This document shows positions 1-5,848 of a stretch of DNA of 5,848 nucleotides, one piece after another. The notes under the pieces were generated by a model. It was not told the origin of the DNA. It saw only the letters and a program-made list of their open reading frames with translations, and did no database searches. This stretch comes from Alphaproteobacteria bacterium. Its GTDB lineage: Bacteria > Pseudomonadota > Alphaproteobacteria > ATCC43930 > CGMCC-115725. The stretch covers positions 1 to 5,848 of the forward strand of contig JAGWIH010000155.1 in assembly GCA_028866355.1 (NCBI GenBank), read 5' to 3'. The first letter of the stretch is position 1. Each line of letters begins with the position of its first letter. The position numbers were made by a program, and so were the translations under genes.

Positions 1-42
1 GTCGGCACAAAAGTGGCGTCAACCCAGCAATCGCAGCAATAG
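1..42 (+). CDS. Possible C-terminal tail of the upstream gene (lptD expected), partial
   Basis: The first reading frame is open from base 1 to a TAG at 40-42 and reads VGTKVASTQQSQQ. LptD, the outer-membrane LPS assembly barrel, commonly precedes surA in proteobacteria. From memory, many LptD proteins end in a stretch resembling SVGxK, and the VGTKV here fits that pattern. Only 13 residues are visible, so this is a positional and weak motif argument. Frame 3 also closes nearby (TAA at 45-47), and frame 2 stays open to a TGA at 140-142, so the frame is not certain. Confidence 0.33.
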   Translation, partial: VGTKVASTQQSQQ

Positions 43-138
43 CCTAAATTCGTCGACAGTAGGAAATCCACGGCGTGCCAGTGTATCTTCCGTAACTGGA
101 GACGCTTGGCCCCGACCACACGAGATCTTTATCAGACC

Positions 139-1395
139 ATGAGGCTGTTGCTTTCACTTGTAATATTGGCGTGCGTTGCCATCGGCGCCCAGGCGCAGGA
201 AGAAAACCGCATCGCCGCCGTCGTCAACAGCGACATCATCAGCATGGACGATCTGTCGTCGCGCGTCTCCTTGTTGCTGGCATCGTCCAACATTCCCGAC
301 ACGCCCGCCAATCGTCAGCGGCTGGAACCGCGCGTCCTGCATCAGATGATCGATGAGAAGCTCGAAGTGCAGGAGGCCAAGCGGCTCAACGTGACCGTAA
401 CGCAGCAAGAGATCGACAACGCGATCGCCGTCCTCGAGCAACGCAACAACATGCCGAAGGGCGGGCTCGATGCCTACCTCAAGCGGGCGGGCATTCCGAA
501 GGCGGCGTTGACCAGTGAGCTGACCGCTGAAATCGCCTGGTCAAAGGTCGTGCAGAATCAACTCTCCGAGGATGTGTCGGTGTCCGACGAGGAAATCAAC
601 GAAGCGATGGCGCAGCTGAAGCAAGACGTGGGACAACCGCAAAGCCACGTCGCCGAAATCTATCTGGCAATCGACAATCCGTCACAGGACCAGGACGTCG
701 AGCGCCTCGCCAATCAACTCATCCAGCAAATTAGGAGCGGCGCCAATTTCTCCGCGGTGGCGCAGCAGTTTTCTCAGTCGCCGAGTTCGGCGGCTGGCGG
801 CGACATCGGCTGGGTGACACCGAGCCAGCTGCCACCGCTCCTGGGTCAGGCTCTTGGCAAGATGAATCCGGGCGAAATGTCCTATCCGCTTCGGACGCCT
901 GGCGGGTATTACATCCTCTATATGATCGACCGTCGAATTCCTGGCCAGGTCAACCCGAGCGACGTGCACCTGGGGTTGACACAGGTCATCTTCCCGCTGC
1001 CGCCGGCCGCGAGTCCTGCCCAGGAACAACGCGTTATGGCCGAGGCCCAGCAGATCTCTGGTGCGGCGAAGAGTTGCGGCGAACTGGCGAAGCTTGGCCA
1101 AGACCACAATCCCCCGCTTGCGACGCACAACGGCGATGTCACGGCCGCGCAACTGCCACCGGATATCCGCCCCCAGATCTTGCAATTGAAGCTCGCCGAA
1201 GCCAGCAAACCGCTCCGGCTTAGCACGACGCCTGGCATAGCCGTGTTCATGGTGTGCTCGCGCAACGAACCGAGCACGGGCATGCCCACCCGTGAGCAGG
1301 TGGGCGAAAATCTCGCGCGGGCGCGGCTTGATGCGCTGGCGCGTCGTTACCTGTTGAACCTCCACCGTTCGGCCTACGTCGACATCCGCGCATGA
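139..1395 (+). CDS. surA: SurA-type periplasmic chaperone with parvulin-like (PPIase-fold) domains
   Basis: Periplasmic chaperone expected to escort unfolded outer-membrane proteins to the BAM machinery. The ATG at 139 gives 418 residues, close to E. coli SurA (428), and starts a compact signal peptide: MR, a hydrophobic core, then AQA before QEEN, a likely signal peptidase I site. An in-frame TTG at 106, with GGAG at 98-101, would add 11 residues (429 in all) and cannot be excluded. Counting from that TTG, the SurA N-terminal chaperone domain spans about 35-155 (IAAVVNSDIIS onward). A parvulin-like domain covers about 180-278 (QFSQSPSSAAGGDIGW, then TPGGYYIL). A second, more diverged parvulin-like domain covers about 286-388, and a C-terminal helix follows (about 395-420). 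The parvulin active-site histidines appear replaced (Glu184 and Tyr269), so chaperone activity is more likely than isomerase activity. The stop overlaps the pdxA start as ATGA, so the two are probably co-translated. Confidence 0.9.
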   Translation: MRLLLSLVILACVAIGAQAQEENRIAAVVNSDIISMDDLSSRVSLLLASSNIPDTPANRQRLEPRVLHQMIDEKLEVQEAKRLNVTVTQQEIDNAIAVLEQRNNMPKGGLDAYLKRAGIPKAALTSELTAEIAWSKVVQNQLSEDVSVSDEEINEAMAQLKQDVGQPQSHVAEIYLAIDNPSQDQDVERLANQLIQQIRSGANFSAVAQQFSQSPSSAAGGDIGWVTPSQLPPLLGQALGKMNPGEMSYPLRTPGGYYILYMIDRRIPGQVNPSDVHLGLTQVIFPLPPAASPAQEQRVMAEAQQISGAAKSCGELAKLGQDHNPPLATHNGDVTAAQLPPDIRPQILQLKLAEASKPLRLSTTPGIAVFMVCSRNEPSTGMPTREQVGENLARARLDALARRYLLNLHRSAYVDIRA

Positions 1396-2402
1396 CGGCG
1401 CCGCTCGCGCTCACGATGGGGGAGCCTGCCGGCATCGGTGGTGAGATCACGCTCATGGCATGGCGCGATCGCGTTACGAGCGTGGCGCCGCCATTCTTCG
1501 TCATCGACGATCCGACGCGTCTGACGGCGCTGGCGCGAGCCATCGGCGTCGATGTTCCGGTGCGCGCGATCGATGACCCGAGCGAAGCCGCACGCGTCTT
1601 TCCGAGCGCTTTACCGGTCTTGGCGCAGGCTTTGCCGCGTCTGCCGATACCCGGCCAGCCCGATCCAGCGAACGCGCCAGCGGTGATCGCCGCTGTCGAA
1701 CGCGCCGTAACGCTCGTGCGCAACCGGCAGGCGGGCGCCGTGATCACCAATCCCATCCAAAAGGAGACGCTCTACGACGCCGGTTTCGCCTACCCCGGCC
1801 ATACCGAATTCCTCGGCGCACTCGCGCACGTCGCGCATCCGGTGATGATGCTGGCGGGTCCCGAATTGCGCGTCGTGCCGGTTACCATCCATCTATCGCT
1901 GGTCGACGCACTCGCATCGCTCTCGACCGCAGCGATCGTGACATGCGGCCGCGTGACGGCCGCAGCGCTGACGCGCGATTTCGGTATCGCCCGGCCGCGC
2001 CTCGCGGTTGCAGCGCTTAATCCGCATGCCGGCGAAGCCGGCGCGATGGGGCACGAGGAACGCGACATCATCGTACCGGCGGTGGCGGCGCTCGCGGCGC
2101 AGGGTATCGACGTCAGCGGACCGACGCCAGCCGACACGCTGTTTCACGCGGGGGCGCGGACGCGCTATGACGCGGTGCTCTGCATGTATCATGACCAGGC
2201 ATTGATCCCCCTGAAGACGCTCGACTTCGAGCGCGGCATCAATATTACGCTCGGCCTGCCATTCATTCGCACATCGCCCGACCATGGCACGGCGCTCGAC
2301 ATAGCCGGCCAGGGCGTTGCCAATCCCGCCAGCCTGATCGCTGCTCTGATGACGGCCGGCGTCATGGCGGCACGGCGCGCCACGCAACCGGCTGAGGCCT
2401 GA
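1392..2402 (+). CDS. pdxA: 4-hydroxythreonine-4-phosphate dehydrogenase (pyridoxal phosphate synthesis)
   Basis: Cytoplasmic enzyme of the DXP-dependent vitamin B6 pathway. It oxidises 4-phosphohydroxy-L-threonine with NAD; the product loses CO2 to give 3-amino-2-oxopropyl phosphate, which PdxJ condenses with deoxyxylulose phosphate. At 336 residues it has the usual family length. It opens with the family signature LTMGEPAGIGGE (7-18). The substrate-binding GHTE is at 136-139. The three metal-ligand histidines, matched to E. coli His166, His211 and His266, are His167 (TIHLSL), His212 (LNPHAGE) and His267 (MYHDQ). Lys275 follows, then the conserved GINITLGLPFIRTSPDHGTA block (282-301). The site therefore looks intact. 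The signature usually reads GDPAGIGPE, so Glu11 and Gly17 are mild variants. There is no strong Shine-Dalgarno; the 4-base ATGA overlap with surA points to translational coupling. Confidence 0.96.
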   Translation: MTAPLALTMGEPAGIGGEITLMAWRDRVTSVAPPFFVIDDPTRLTALARAIGVDVPVRAIDDPSEAARVFPSALPVLAQALPRLPIPGQPDPANAPAVIAAVERAVTLVRNRQAGAVITNPIQKETLYDAGFAYPGHTEFLGALAHVAHPVMMLAGPELRVVPVTIHLSLVDALASLSTAAIVTCGRVTAAALTRDFGIARPRLAVAALNPHAGEAGAMGHEERDIIVPAVAALAAQGIDVSGPTPADTLFHAGARTRYDAVLCMYHDQALIPLKTLDFERGINITLGLPFIRTSPDHGTALDIAGQGVANPASLIAALMTAGVMAARRATQPAEA

Positions 2403-2410
2403 GAACTGGC

Positions 2411-3250
2411 TTGGCGGACGACACGCCGCCTCTGCCGCCATTGCGCGACGTCATCCGACGCCATGGGCTGGCAGCACGCAAGGCGCTTGGCCAGAATTTC
2501 CTGCTCGACCTCAACCTCACACGGCGCATCGCGCGCAGCGCGGCGCCGCTCAGCGAATGCAACGTCGTCGAAATCGGTCCTGGCCCCGGCGGATTGACGC
2601 GGGCGCTGCTGCTTGAGGGCGCACACCGCGTCGTTGCAATCGAGCGCGACGAACGATGCCTGCCGGCACTTGCGGAGCTTGCGACTGCGTTTCCCGGCCG
2701 CCTTGAGATCGTACCGGGCGATGCACTCGCGATCGACCCGGCGGATCTAGTTCCAGCACCGCGCAAGATCGTCGCCAACCTGCCCTACAACGTCGCCACG
2801 CCGCTGCTGATCGACTGGTTGCCGCGCATCGCGGATTTCGTCGATTTCACCCTCATGTTCCAGAAGGAGGTCGCCGGACGGCTCGTTGCCGCACCCGGCT
2901 CGCGCGACTACGGACGGCTGTCCGTCCTGACACAATGGCTCGCCACCGTCGAACGCCTTTTCGACATAGCGCCCAGGGCCTTTGTGCCGCCGCCCAAAGT
3001 GACGTCAACGGTCGTGCGTCTGACGCCCCGACCGGCACCGCAAGCGTCTTGCGATCAGACGGTGCTTGAGCGCGTCACTGCCGCCGCGTTCGGCCAGCGG
3101 CGCAAGATGCTGCGGCAGAGCCTGAAATCGCTTGGCGACGCCGCCGCCTTGCTGCGCATCGCCAACGTCGAACCGACGGCGCGGGCGGAGACCTTGACGG
3201 TTGTGGAATTTTGCGCGCTGGCGCGAGCGCTAGCGGCGAAAGCGTCTTAG
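2411..3250 (+). CDS. rsmA: 16S rRNA (adenine1518-N6/adenine1519-N6)-dimethyltransferase
   Basis: RsmA (KsgA) transfers four methyl groups from S-adenosylmethionine to the two adjacent adenines in helix 45 of 16S rRNA, a late check on 30S assembly. The 279 residues match the family length. Seen in order: GQNFLLD (27-33); the SAM-binding loop VVEIGPGPGG (52-61); the motif II acidic residue in IERD (77-80); GDA (103-105); the catalytic NLPY (123-126); and the C-terminal FVPPPKVTSTVVRL (191-204) and AFGQRRKMLRQSLK (226-239). The start is TTG at 2411. The frame has a TGA stop at 2393-2395, and the MADD...LPPLRDVIRRHGL opening matches known N-termini, so little else is possible (CTG at 2399 is unlikely). 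The gap to pdxA is 8 bases with no clear Shine-Dalgarno. The 3' end overlaps gmk, on the other strand, by 4 bases. In other bacteria, loss of this enzyme gives kasugamycin resistance. Confidence 0.96.
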   Translation: MADDTPPLPPLRDVIRRHGLAARKALGQNFLLDLNLTRRIARSAAPLSECNVVEIGPGPGGLTRALLLEGAHRVVAIERDERCLPALAELATAFPGRLEIVPGDALAIDPADLVPAPRKIVANLPYNVATPLLIDWLPRIADFVDFTLMFQKEVAGRLVAAPGSRDYGRLSVLTQWLATVERLFDIAPRAFVPPPKVTSTVVRLTPRPAPQASCDQTVLERVTAAAFGQRRKMLRQSLKSLGDAAALLRIANVEPTARAETLTVVEFCALARALAAKAS

Positions 3251-3882
3251 ACCCGGCGCAAGCGGTTGACGAACTCGGCCAATCCGACTTGGCGCAGCCG
3301 CCGAACGCGTTCGGCTGTGAGAATCGCTTCGACGCGCCGGACACTGTCCTCAAAGTCATCGTTGACGACGACATAGTCGTAGGCGTCCCAGTGGCTTAAT
3401 TCTTCGGACGATTTCGCCATGCGGCCGCGCACGACTTCGTCACTGTCCTGCGCGCGTGATTTGAGACGCGCTTCGAGCGCGGCCATGCTCGGCGGCAGGA
3501 TAAACACCGAAACCAGATCGGCACCGATCTTGGCTTGCAACTGCTGCGTACCCTGCCAATCGATATCGGTGATGATATCCCGGCCACTCTCTATGGCCGC
3601 CATCAATGGCCCGCGCGGCGTGCCATAGCTATGGCCGAAGACGGTCGCGTGCTCGAGCAAGTCGCCATCGTGGACCATCTTTTCAAAACGCGCAGGGTCG
3701 ACGAAACGATAATCTTTGCCATCGATCTCGCCCGCTCGTCGCGGCCGTGTCGTGACAGACACCGACAACGTCAGGTGCGGCTCGCGCTCCACCAGAGCGC
3801 GAGTGATCGTCGTCTTCCCGGCGCCAGACGGCGACGACAGCACCAGCAGAATTCCGCGTCGTTTTATGCCGTGCACCGCCAT
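3247..3882 (-). CDS. gmk: Guanylate kinase
   Basis: Cytoplasmic kinase that phosphorylates GMP and dGMP with ATP, feeding GTP and dGTP synthesis. The ATG at 3882 gives 211 residues (E. coli 207). The P-loop is SPSGAGKTT (17-25). The GMP-binding region SVTTRPRRAGEIDGKDY follows (42-58), then EHATVFGHSYGTP (77-89) and the DIDWQG segment (106-111). The lid and basic C-terminal part includes RLKSRAQDSDEVVRGRM (139-155). The reading frame extends 44 codons further upstream into yicC, but that part has no kinase features and the family normally starts just before the ILLVLSSPSG strand, so 3882 is preferred. The start lies 2 bases after the yicC stop, with only a weak GAG as ribosome site, which suggests coupling to yicC. 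The TAA stop shares bases with the rsmA stop on the opposite strand. Confidence 0.96.
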   Translation of the reverse strand: MAVHGIKRRGILLVLSSPSGAGKTTITRALVEREPHLTLSVSVTTRPRRAGEIDGKDYRFVDPARFEKMVHDGDLLEHATVFGHSYGTPRGPLMAAIESGRDIITDIDWQGTQQLQAKIGADLVSVFILPPSMAALEARLKSRAQDSDEVVRGRMAKSSEELSHWDAYDYVVVNDDFEDSVRRVEAILTAERVRRLRQVGLAEFVNRLRRV

Positions 3883-3884
3883 GC

Positions 3885-4772
3885 CTACTCGATGTTTTGA
3901 ACCTGTTCGCGCAACTGCTCGATGGCGGCTTTGAGGCCGAGCGCCACCCGCGTCAATTCGAGGTCTGGAGATTTCGAGGCGAGCGTATTGGCCTCGCGGT
4001 TGAATTCTTGACACAGAAAATCGAAACGCCGGCCGATCGGGCCACCTTCCTTCAGCAATCCGCGCGCTGCATCGACATGCGCACCGAGCCGGTCGAGTTC
4101 TTCGCGCACGTCGCCGCGCGCGACAATCAGCGCGGCTTCTTGCGCCAGACGCTCCTCCGGCAGCGCTGGGACAGCCTCGAGCAGCGCCGCGATCTGCTCC
4201 TTGAGCCGTGCTTTCGCCGCAGCCGGCTGCGCCGCGGCCGTGCGTTCCGCCGCGCCCGCGAGCGCCGTGATTTCGGTCAGCCGCGCTTCGAGCGCCGGAA
4301 CCAACCGCTGGCCTTCGGCCAAGCGCATCGCCGCCAGCGCCGCCAGCGCGGTCTCGAAATCGCGATGGATCGCCGTCTGCCGTTGGTCGTCGGCGGGATT
4401 TTCGGCCGCCTCGTCGCCGCTTTCGAGGACGCCTTTCAGCGCCAGAAGCCCGTCGATCCGCGGCGGCGCGGCGCCGGTCTCCCGCGCAAGCTCTTTGGCA
4501 AGCGCCATGATTTCAGCCAGCGCGGTGCGATTGACCCTGAGCGGCGCGGCACCGGGCGATTTTGTTATCGTCAACGTAACGCTAATCGCGCCGCGCTTCA
4601 GACGTTCTGCCAGCGCCGCGCGCAATTTTGGTTCAAGCGCATCGTAGCCGGCCGGCAACCGACAGCGCAGATCAAGCGACTTCGAATTGACGCTCTTGAT
4701 CTCCCACACCCAAGCGAGTCCGTCGGCATGCCCTTCCGACCGCGCGAATCCGGTCATGCTGGCAACGCTCAT
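3885..4772 (-). CDS. yicC: YicC/YloC family endoribonuclease
   Basis: A 295-residue cytoplasmic protein of the widely conserved YicC family. Members studied in E. coli and B. subtilis have been reported as endoribonucleases; in E. coli YicC has been linked to turnover of the small RNA RyhB. The family N-terminal domain opens with MTGFAR (6-11) and includes WEIKSVNSKSLDLR (23-36). The middle (about 135-215) is Ala/Glu-rich and probably helical, possibly coiled coil. The C-terminal domain (DUF1732 in Pfam terms) has the conserved blocks DVREELDRLGAHV (221-233) and GRRFDFLCQEFNREANTLAS (247-266). The ATG at 4772 is chosen because MSVASMTGF is the normal family start and AGAGGA lies 11 bases upstream; the upstream extension of the frame reads through the intergenic gap into mltG and resembles nothing. 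The family commonly sits next to gmk, as here. Confidence 0.94.
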   Translation of the reverse strand: MSVASMTGFARSEGHADGLAWVWEIKSVNSKSLDLRCRLPAGYDALEPKLRAALAERLKRGAISVTLTITKSPGAAPLRVNRTALAEIMALAKELARETGAAPPRIDGLLALKGVLESGDEAAENPADDQRQTAIHRDFETALAALAAMRLAEGQRLVPALEARLTEITALAGAAERTAAAQPAAAKARLKEQIAALLEAVPALPEERLAQEAALIVARGDVREELDRLGAHVDAARGLLKEGGPIGRRFDFLCQEFNREANTLASKSPDLELTRVALGLKAAIEQLREQVQNIE

Positions 4773-4783
4773 GGCAGGGCGAA

Positions 4784-4789
4784 TCCTCT
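4784..4789 (-). promoter_or_regulatory. Probable ribosome binding site of yicC
   Basis: On the minus strand the bases read AGAGGA, a good match to the anti-Shine-Dalgarno complement, 11 bases ahead of the ATG at 4772. The spacing is slightly long, but this is the best purine-rich site in the gap. It supports the 4772 start over the upstream extension of the frame. Confidence 0.5.
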
Positions 4790-4796
4790 GTGTGGT

Positions 4797-4815
4797 CCAA
4801 AGCTTATAGCCTTGG
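4797..4815 (-). other. Short hairpin-forming inverted repeat in the mltG-yicC gap
   Basis: Read on the minus strand as RNA, CCAAGGCU and AGCUUUGG can pair over 8 positions (one G-U) around a 3-base AUA loop. No U-run follows, so it is not a typical intrinsic terminator. It sits just upstream of the yicC ribosome site. It overlaps the candidate -10 box described separately, so the two readings compete. Confidence 0.4.
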
Positions 4816-4831
4816 CTCGCCGCGGCAACAA
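4803..4831 (-). promoter_or_regulatory. Candidate sigma70-type promoter for yicC-gmk
   Basis: On the minus strand TTGTTG (4826-4831) and TATAAG (4803-4808) are separated by exactly 17 bases. The -10 matches the consensus at 5 of 6 positions; the -35 matches only in its leading TTG. Transcription would begin near 4796 and leave a leader of about 24 bases containing the AGAGGA ribosome site. The 67-base gap is the only real spacing in this operon, which makes an internal promoter plausible. The call rests on pattern only. Confidence 0.33.
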
Positions 4832-4839
4832 CAGCAGCG

Positions 4840-5835
4840 CTATTGTCCGGCGCCGGCCGTTTTGGCCTGTGTGTGCACGCGCAGCTCGCCGATGTTCTTG
4901 TCCTGCTGCGCGAGCGTCTTGGCAAAGCGGTGGCCGCCGTCGCCATCGGCTACAAAATAGAGCTCGCCGCGCAGATCGGGATGCACGGCCGCAAGCAGCG
5001 CCGCCTCGCCCGGATTGCAGATCGGCGTCGGCGGCAGACCCTTGAATTTATAGGTGTTGTAAGGCGTATCGACGAGCAGATCGTCGTGGCCAAGCGCGCG
5101 ACCGAGCGGCTTTTGGCCGCCATTGGTCAAACCGTAGATCACCGTCGGATCGGCCTGCAACGGCATGTTGATCCGCAGCCGGTCGATATAGACGCCCGCG
5201 ACCCGTGGGCGCTCATCCGCGCGCGCGGTTTCGCGTTCGATGATCGAGGCCAACGTCACCATCTGTTGTGCGTTGGCAAGCGGAAGATTCGGTGCGCGTC
5301 CGGCCCAAGCCTTTGCCACGACTGCGTCCATCGCGTGCGTCATGCGCGCGATCACTTCGTTGCGTTGCTCGCCATAGATGTAGAAATAGGTTTGCGGCAG
5401 CACGCTGCCTTCGGGCGGCGGAATCGTAATCGTGCCATCGAGCGCAGGCGCCGCTTCGACCTGCGCCACGATCTCGGCGCTGGTAAGGCCTTCGGCCACC
5501 GTCAGTTTATGGCGCACGACCTTGCCGGACAGCAGCAGGTCGATTACCGCCCGCGGACTGATCGCCGCGGCGAAGTCGTACTCGCCCGCCTTCAGCCGGT
5601 CGGCGGTGCCGGTCACGCGCGCCGCGGCGGCAAACGCCCGCGGGTGCGCGATGACGCCAGCATTGCCGAGGGTTTCGGCAACTTGGTCGACGCTCGACCC
5701 TTTCGGTACGACGACGGTTTTGGCTTTGACGAGCGGTCCGGCGGCGAAATAAACGCCGACACCCCATCCGAGCACAGCCGCCGCCACGACCACCAGGGCG
5801 ATGATCCCCAGCGCGCCGTAACGGAGCCACCGCAT
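4840..5835 (-). CDS. mltG: Endolytic murein transglycosylase MltG (YceG family)
   Basis: Inner-membrane enzyme that cuts nascent glycan strands and releases anhydromuramyl ends, setting glycan length during peptidoglycan synthesis. The 331 residues compare with 340 in E. coli. A short basic N-terminus (MRWLRYG) and one membrane helix (about 8-31) place the rest in the periplasm. A LysM-like subdomain follows (about 40-110: VVVPKGSSVDQVAETL, LKAGEYDF). The catalytic YceG domain carries LASIIERETA (195-204), with Glu200 and Glu202 as the catalytic-glutamate region; then MPLQADPTVIYG (224-235), DTPYNTYKFKGLPPTPICNPG (256-276) and LYFVADGDGGHRF (292-304). All family blocks are present. The ATG at 5835 starts directly before the membrane anchor. 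No Shine-Dalgarno is visible in the 13 bases upstream. A TGA at 5839-5837 just before it could end a preceding gene, where fabF would be expected, but too little is in view to tell. Confidence 0.95.
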   Translation of the reverse strand: MRWLRYGALGIIALVVVAAAVLGWGVGVYFAAGPLVKAKTVVVPKGSSVDQVAETLGNAGVIAHPRAFAAAARVTGTADRLKAGEYDFAAAISPRAVIDLLLSGKVVRHKLTVAEGLTSAEIVAQVEAAPALDGTITIPPPEGSVLPQTYFYIYGEQRNEVIARMTHAMDAVVAKAWAGRAPNLPLANAQQMVTLASIIERETARADERPRVAGVYIDRLRINMPLQADPTVIYGLTNGGQKPLGRALGHDDLLVDTPYNTYKFKGLPPTPICNPGEAALLAAVHPDLRGELYFVADGDGGHRFAKTLAQQDKNIGELRVHTQAKTAGAGQ

Positions 5836-5848
5836 ATCAGGGCGCCGG

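Noticed and set aside
84..89. TATCTT as a -10 box ahead of surA
   Set aside because: It matches the consensus at only 4 of 6 positions, and no -35-like sequence lies 15-19 bases upstream (the nearest, TCGACA at 53-58, is 25 bases away).
682..1365. 227-codon open frame on the minus strand opposite surA
   Set aside because: Composition is Arg/His-rich with no domain I recognise, and the plus-strand SurA reading explains the region completely.
1247..1756. 169-codon minus-strand frame across the surA-pdxA junction
   Set aside because: It is antisense to two conserved genes, with a Ser/Ala/Arg-rich product and no motif; a shadow frame.
2028..2042. GCCGGC-GAA-GCCGGC perfect inverted repeat inside pdxA
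   Set aside because: It encodes part of the conserved LNPHAGEAG motif, and GC-rich codons for Ala-Gly-Glu-Ala-Gly produce the symmetry; no T-run follows.
3228..3235. CGCTAGCG palindrome near the 3' end of rsmA as a possible bidirectional terminator
   Set aside because: Only 8 bases with no loop and no adjacent T-run on either strand; expected by chance in GC-rich sequence.
3883..4014. 44-codon N-terminal extension of gmk
   Set aside because: It lies entirely within the end of yicC in another frame, carries no kinase features, and the family-length start at 3882 is well placed.
3897..5045. 382-codon open frame on the plus strand, antisense to yicC and the end of mltG
   Set aside because: It lies opposite two confidently identified genes, its product is Arg-rich and low in recognisable motifs, and such long shadow frames are common in high-GC DNA with biased third positions.
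5837..5848. Possible last codons of a preceding gene (Pro-Ala-Pro-stop) on the minus strand, expected fabF
   Set aside because: Only three codons are visible before the window edge, too little to call a gene.

Overview
The window looks like a piece of a high-GC alphaproteobacterial chromosome. This rests on the gene order: surA-pdxA-rsmA running rightwards, facing mltG-yicC-gmk running leftwards. I recognise that arrangement from Rhizobiales and related Alphaproteobacteria, where lptD lies upstream of surA and fabF/acpP upstream of mltG. By eye the GC content is a little above 60%, and third codon positions are strongly G/C. Genus and species cannot be told from the sequence.

Layout. Bases 1-138 hold what is probably the last codons of the upstream gene (lptD expected), then a short leader. 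Bases 139-3250 (+) carry three tightly packed genes: a SurA-type periplasmic chaperone, PdxA of vitamin B6 synthesis, and the 16S rRNA dimethyltransferase RsmA/KsgA. surA and pdxA overlap by 4 bases (ATGA), and pdxA and rsmA are 8 bases apart. Bases 3247-5835 (-) carry, in transcription order, mltG (lytic transglycosylase), a 67-base gap with a possible promoter or hairpin, yicC (endoribonuclease family) and gmk (guanylate kinase). yicC and gmk are 2 bases apart. The two operons converge and share four bases at their stop codons (TTAG at 3247-3250).

How the genes fit together. The right-going operon joins outer-membrane protein folding, a cofactor pathway and ribosome maturation. The left-going one joins peptidoglycan strand termination, RNA turnover and GTP/dGTP precursor supply. 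These are conserved neighbours more than one pathway. All six main genes look intact, with their key motifs present, except that the SurA parvulin domain seems to lack the usual active-site histidines.

I saw no mobile element, CRISPR array, tRNA or rRNA gene, phage gene or obvious foreign segment. I do not think the window holds an undescribed system. The points most worth a second look are the degenerate parvulin site, the terminator-less convergent junction and the candidate internal promoter ahead of yicC.
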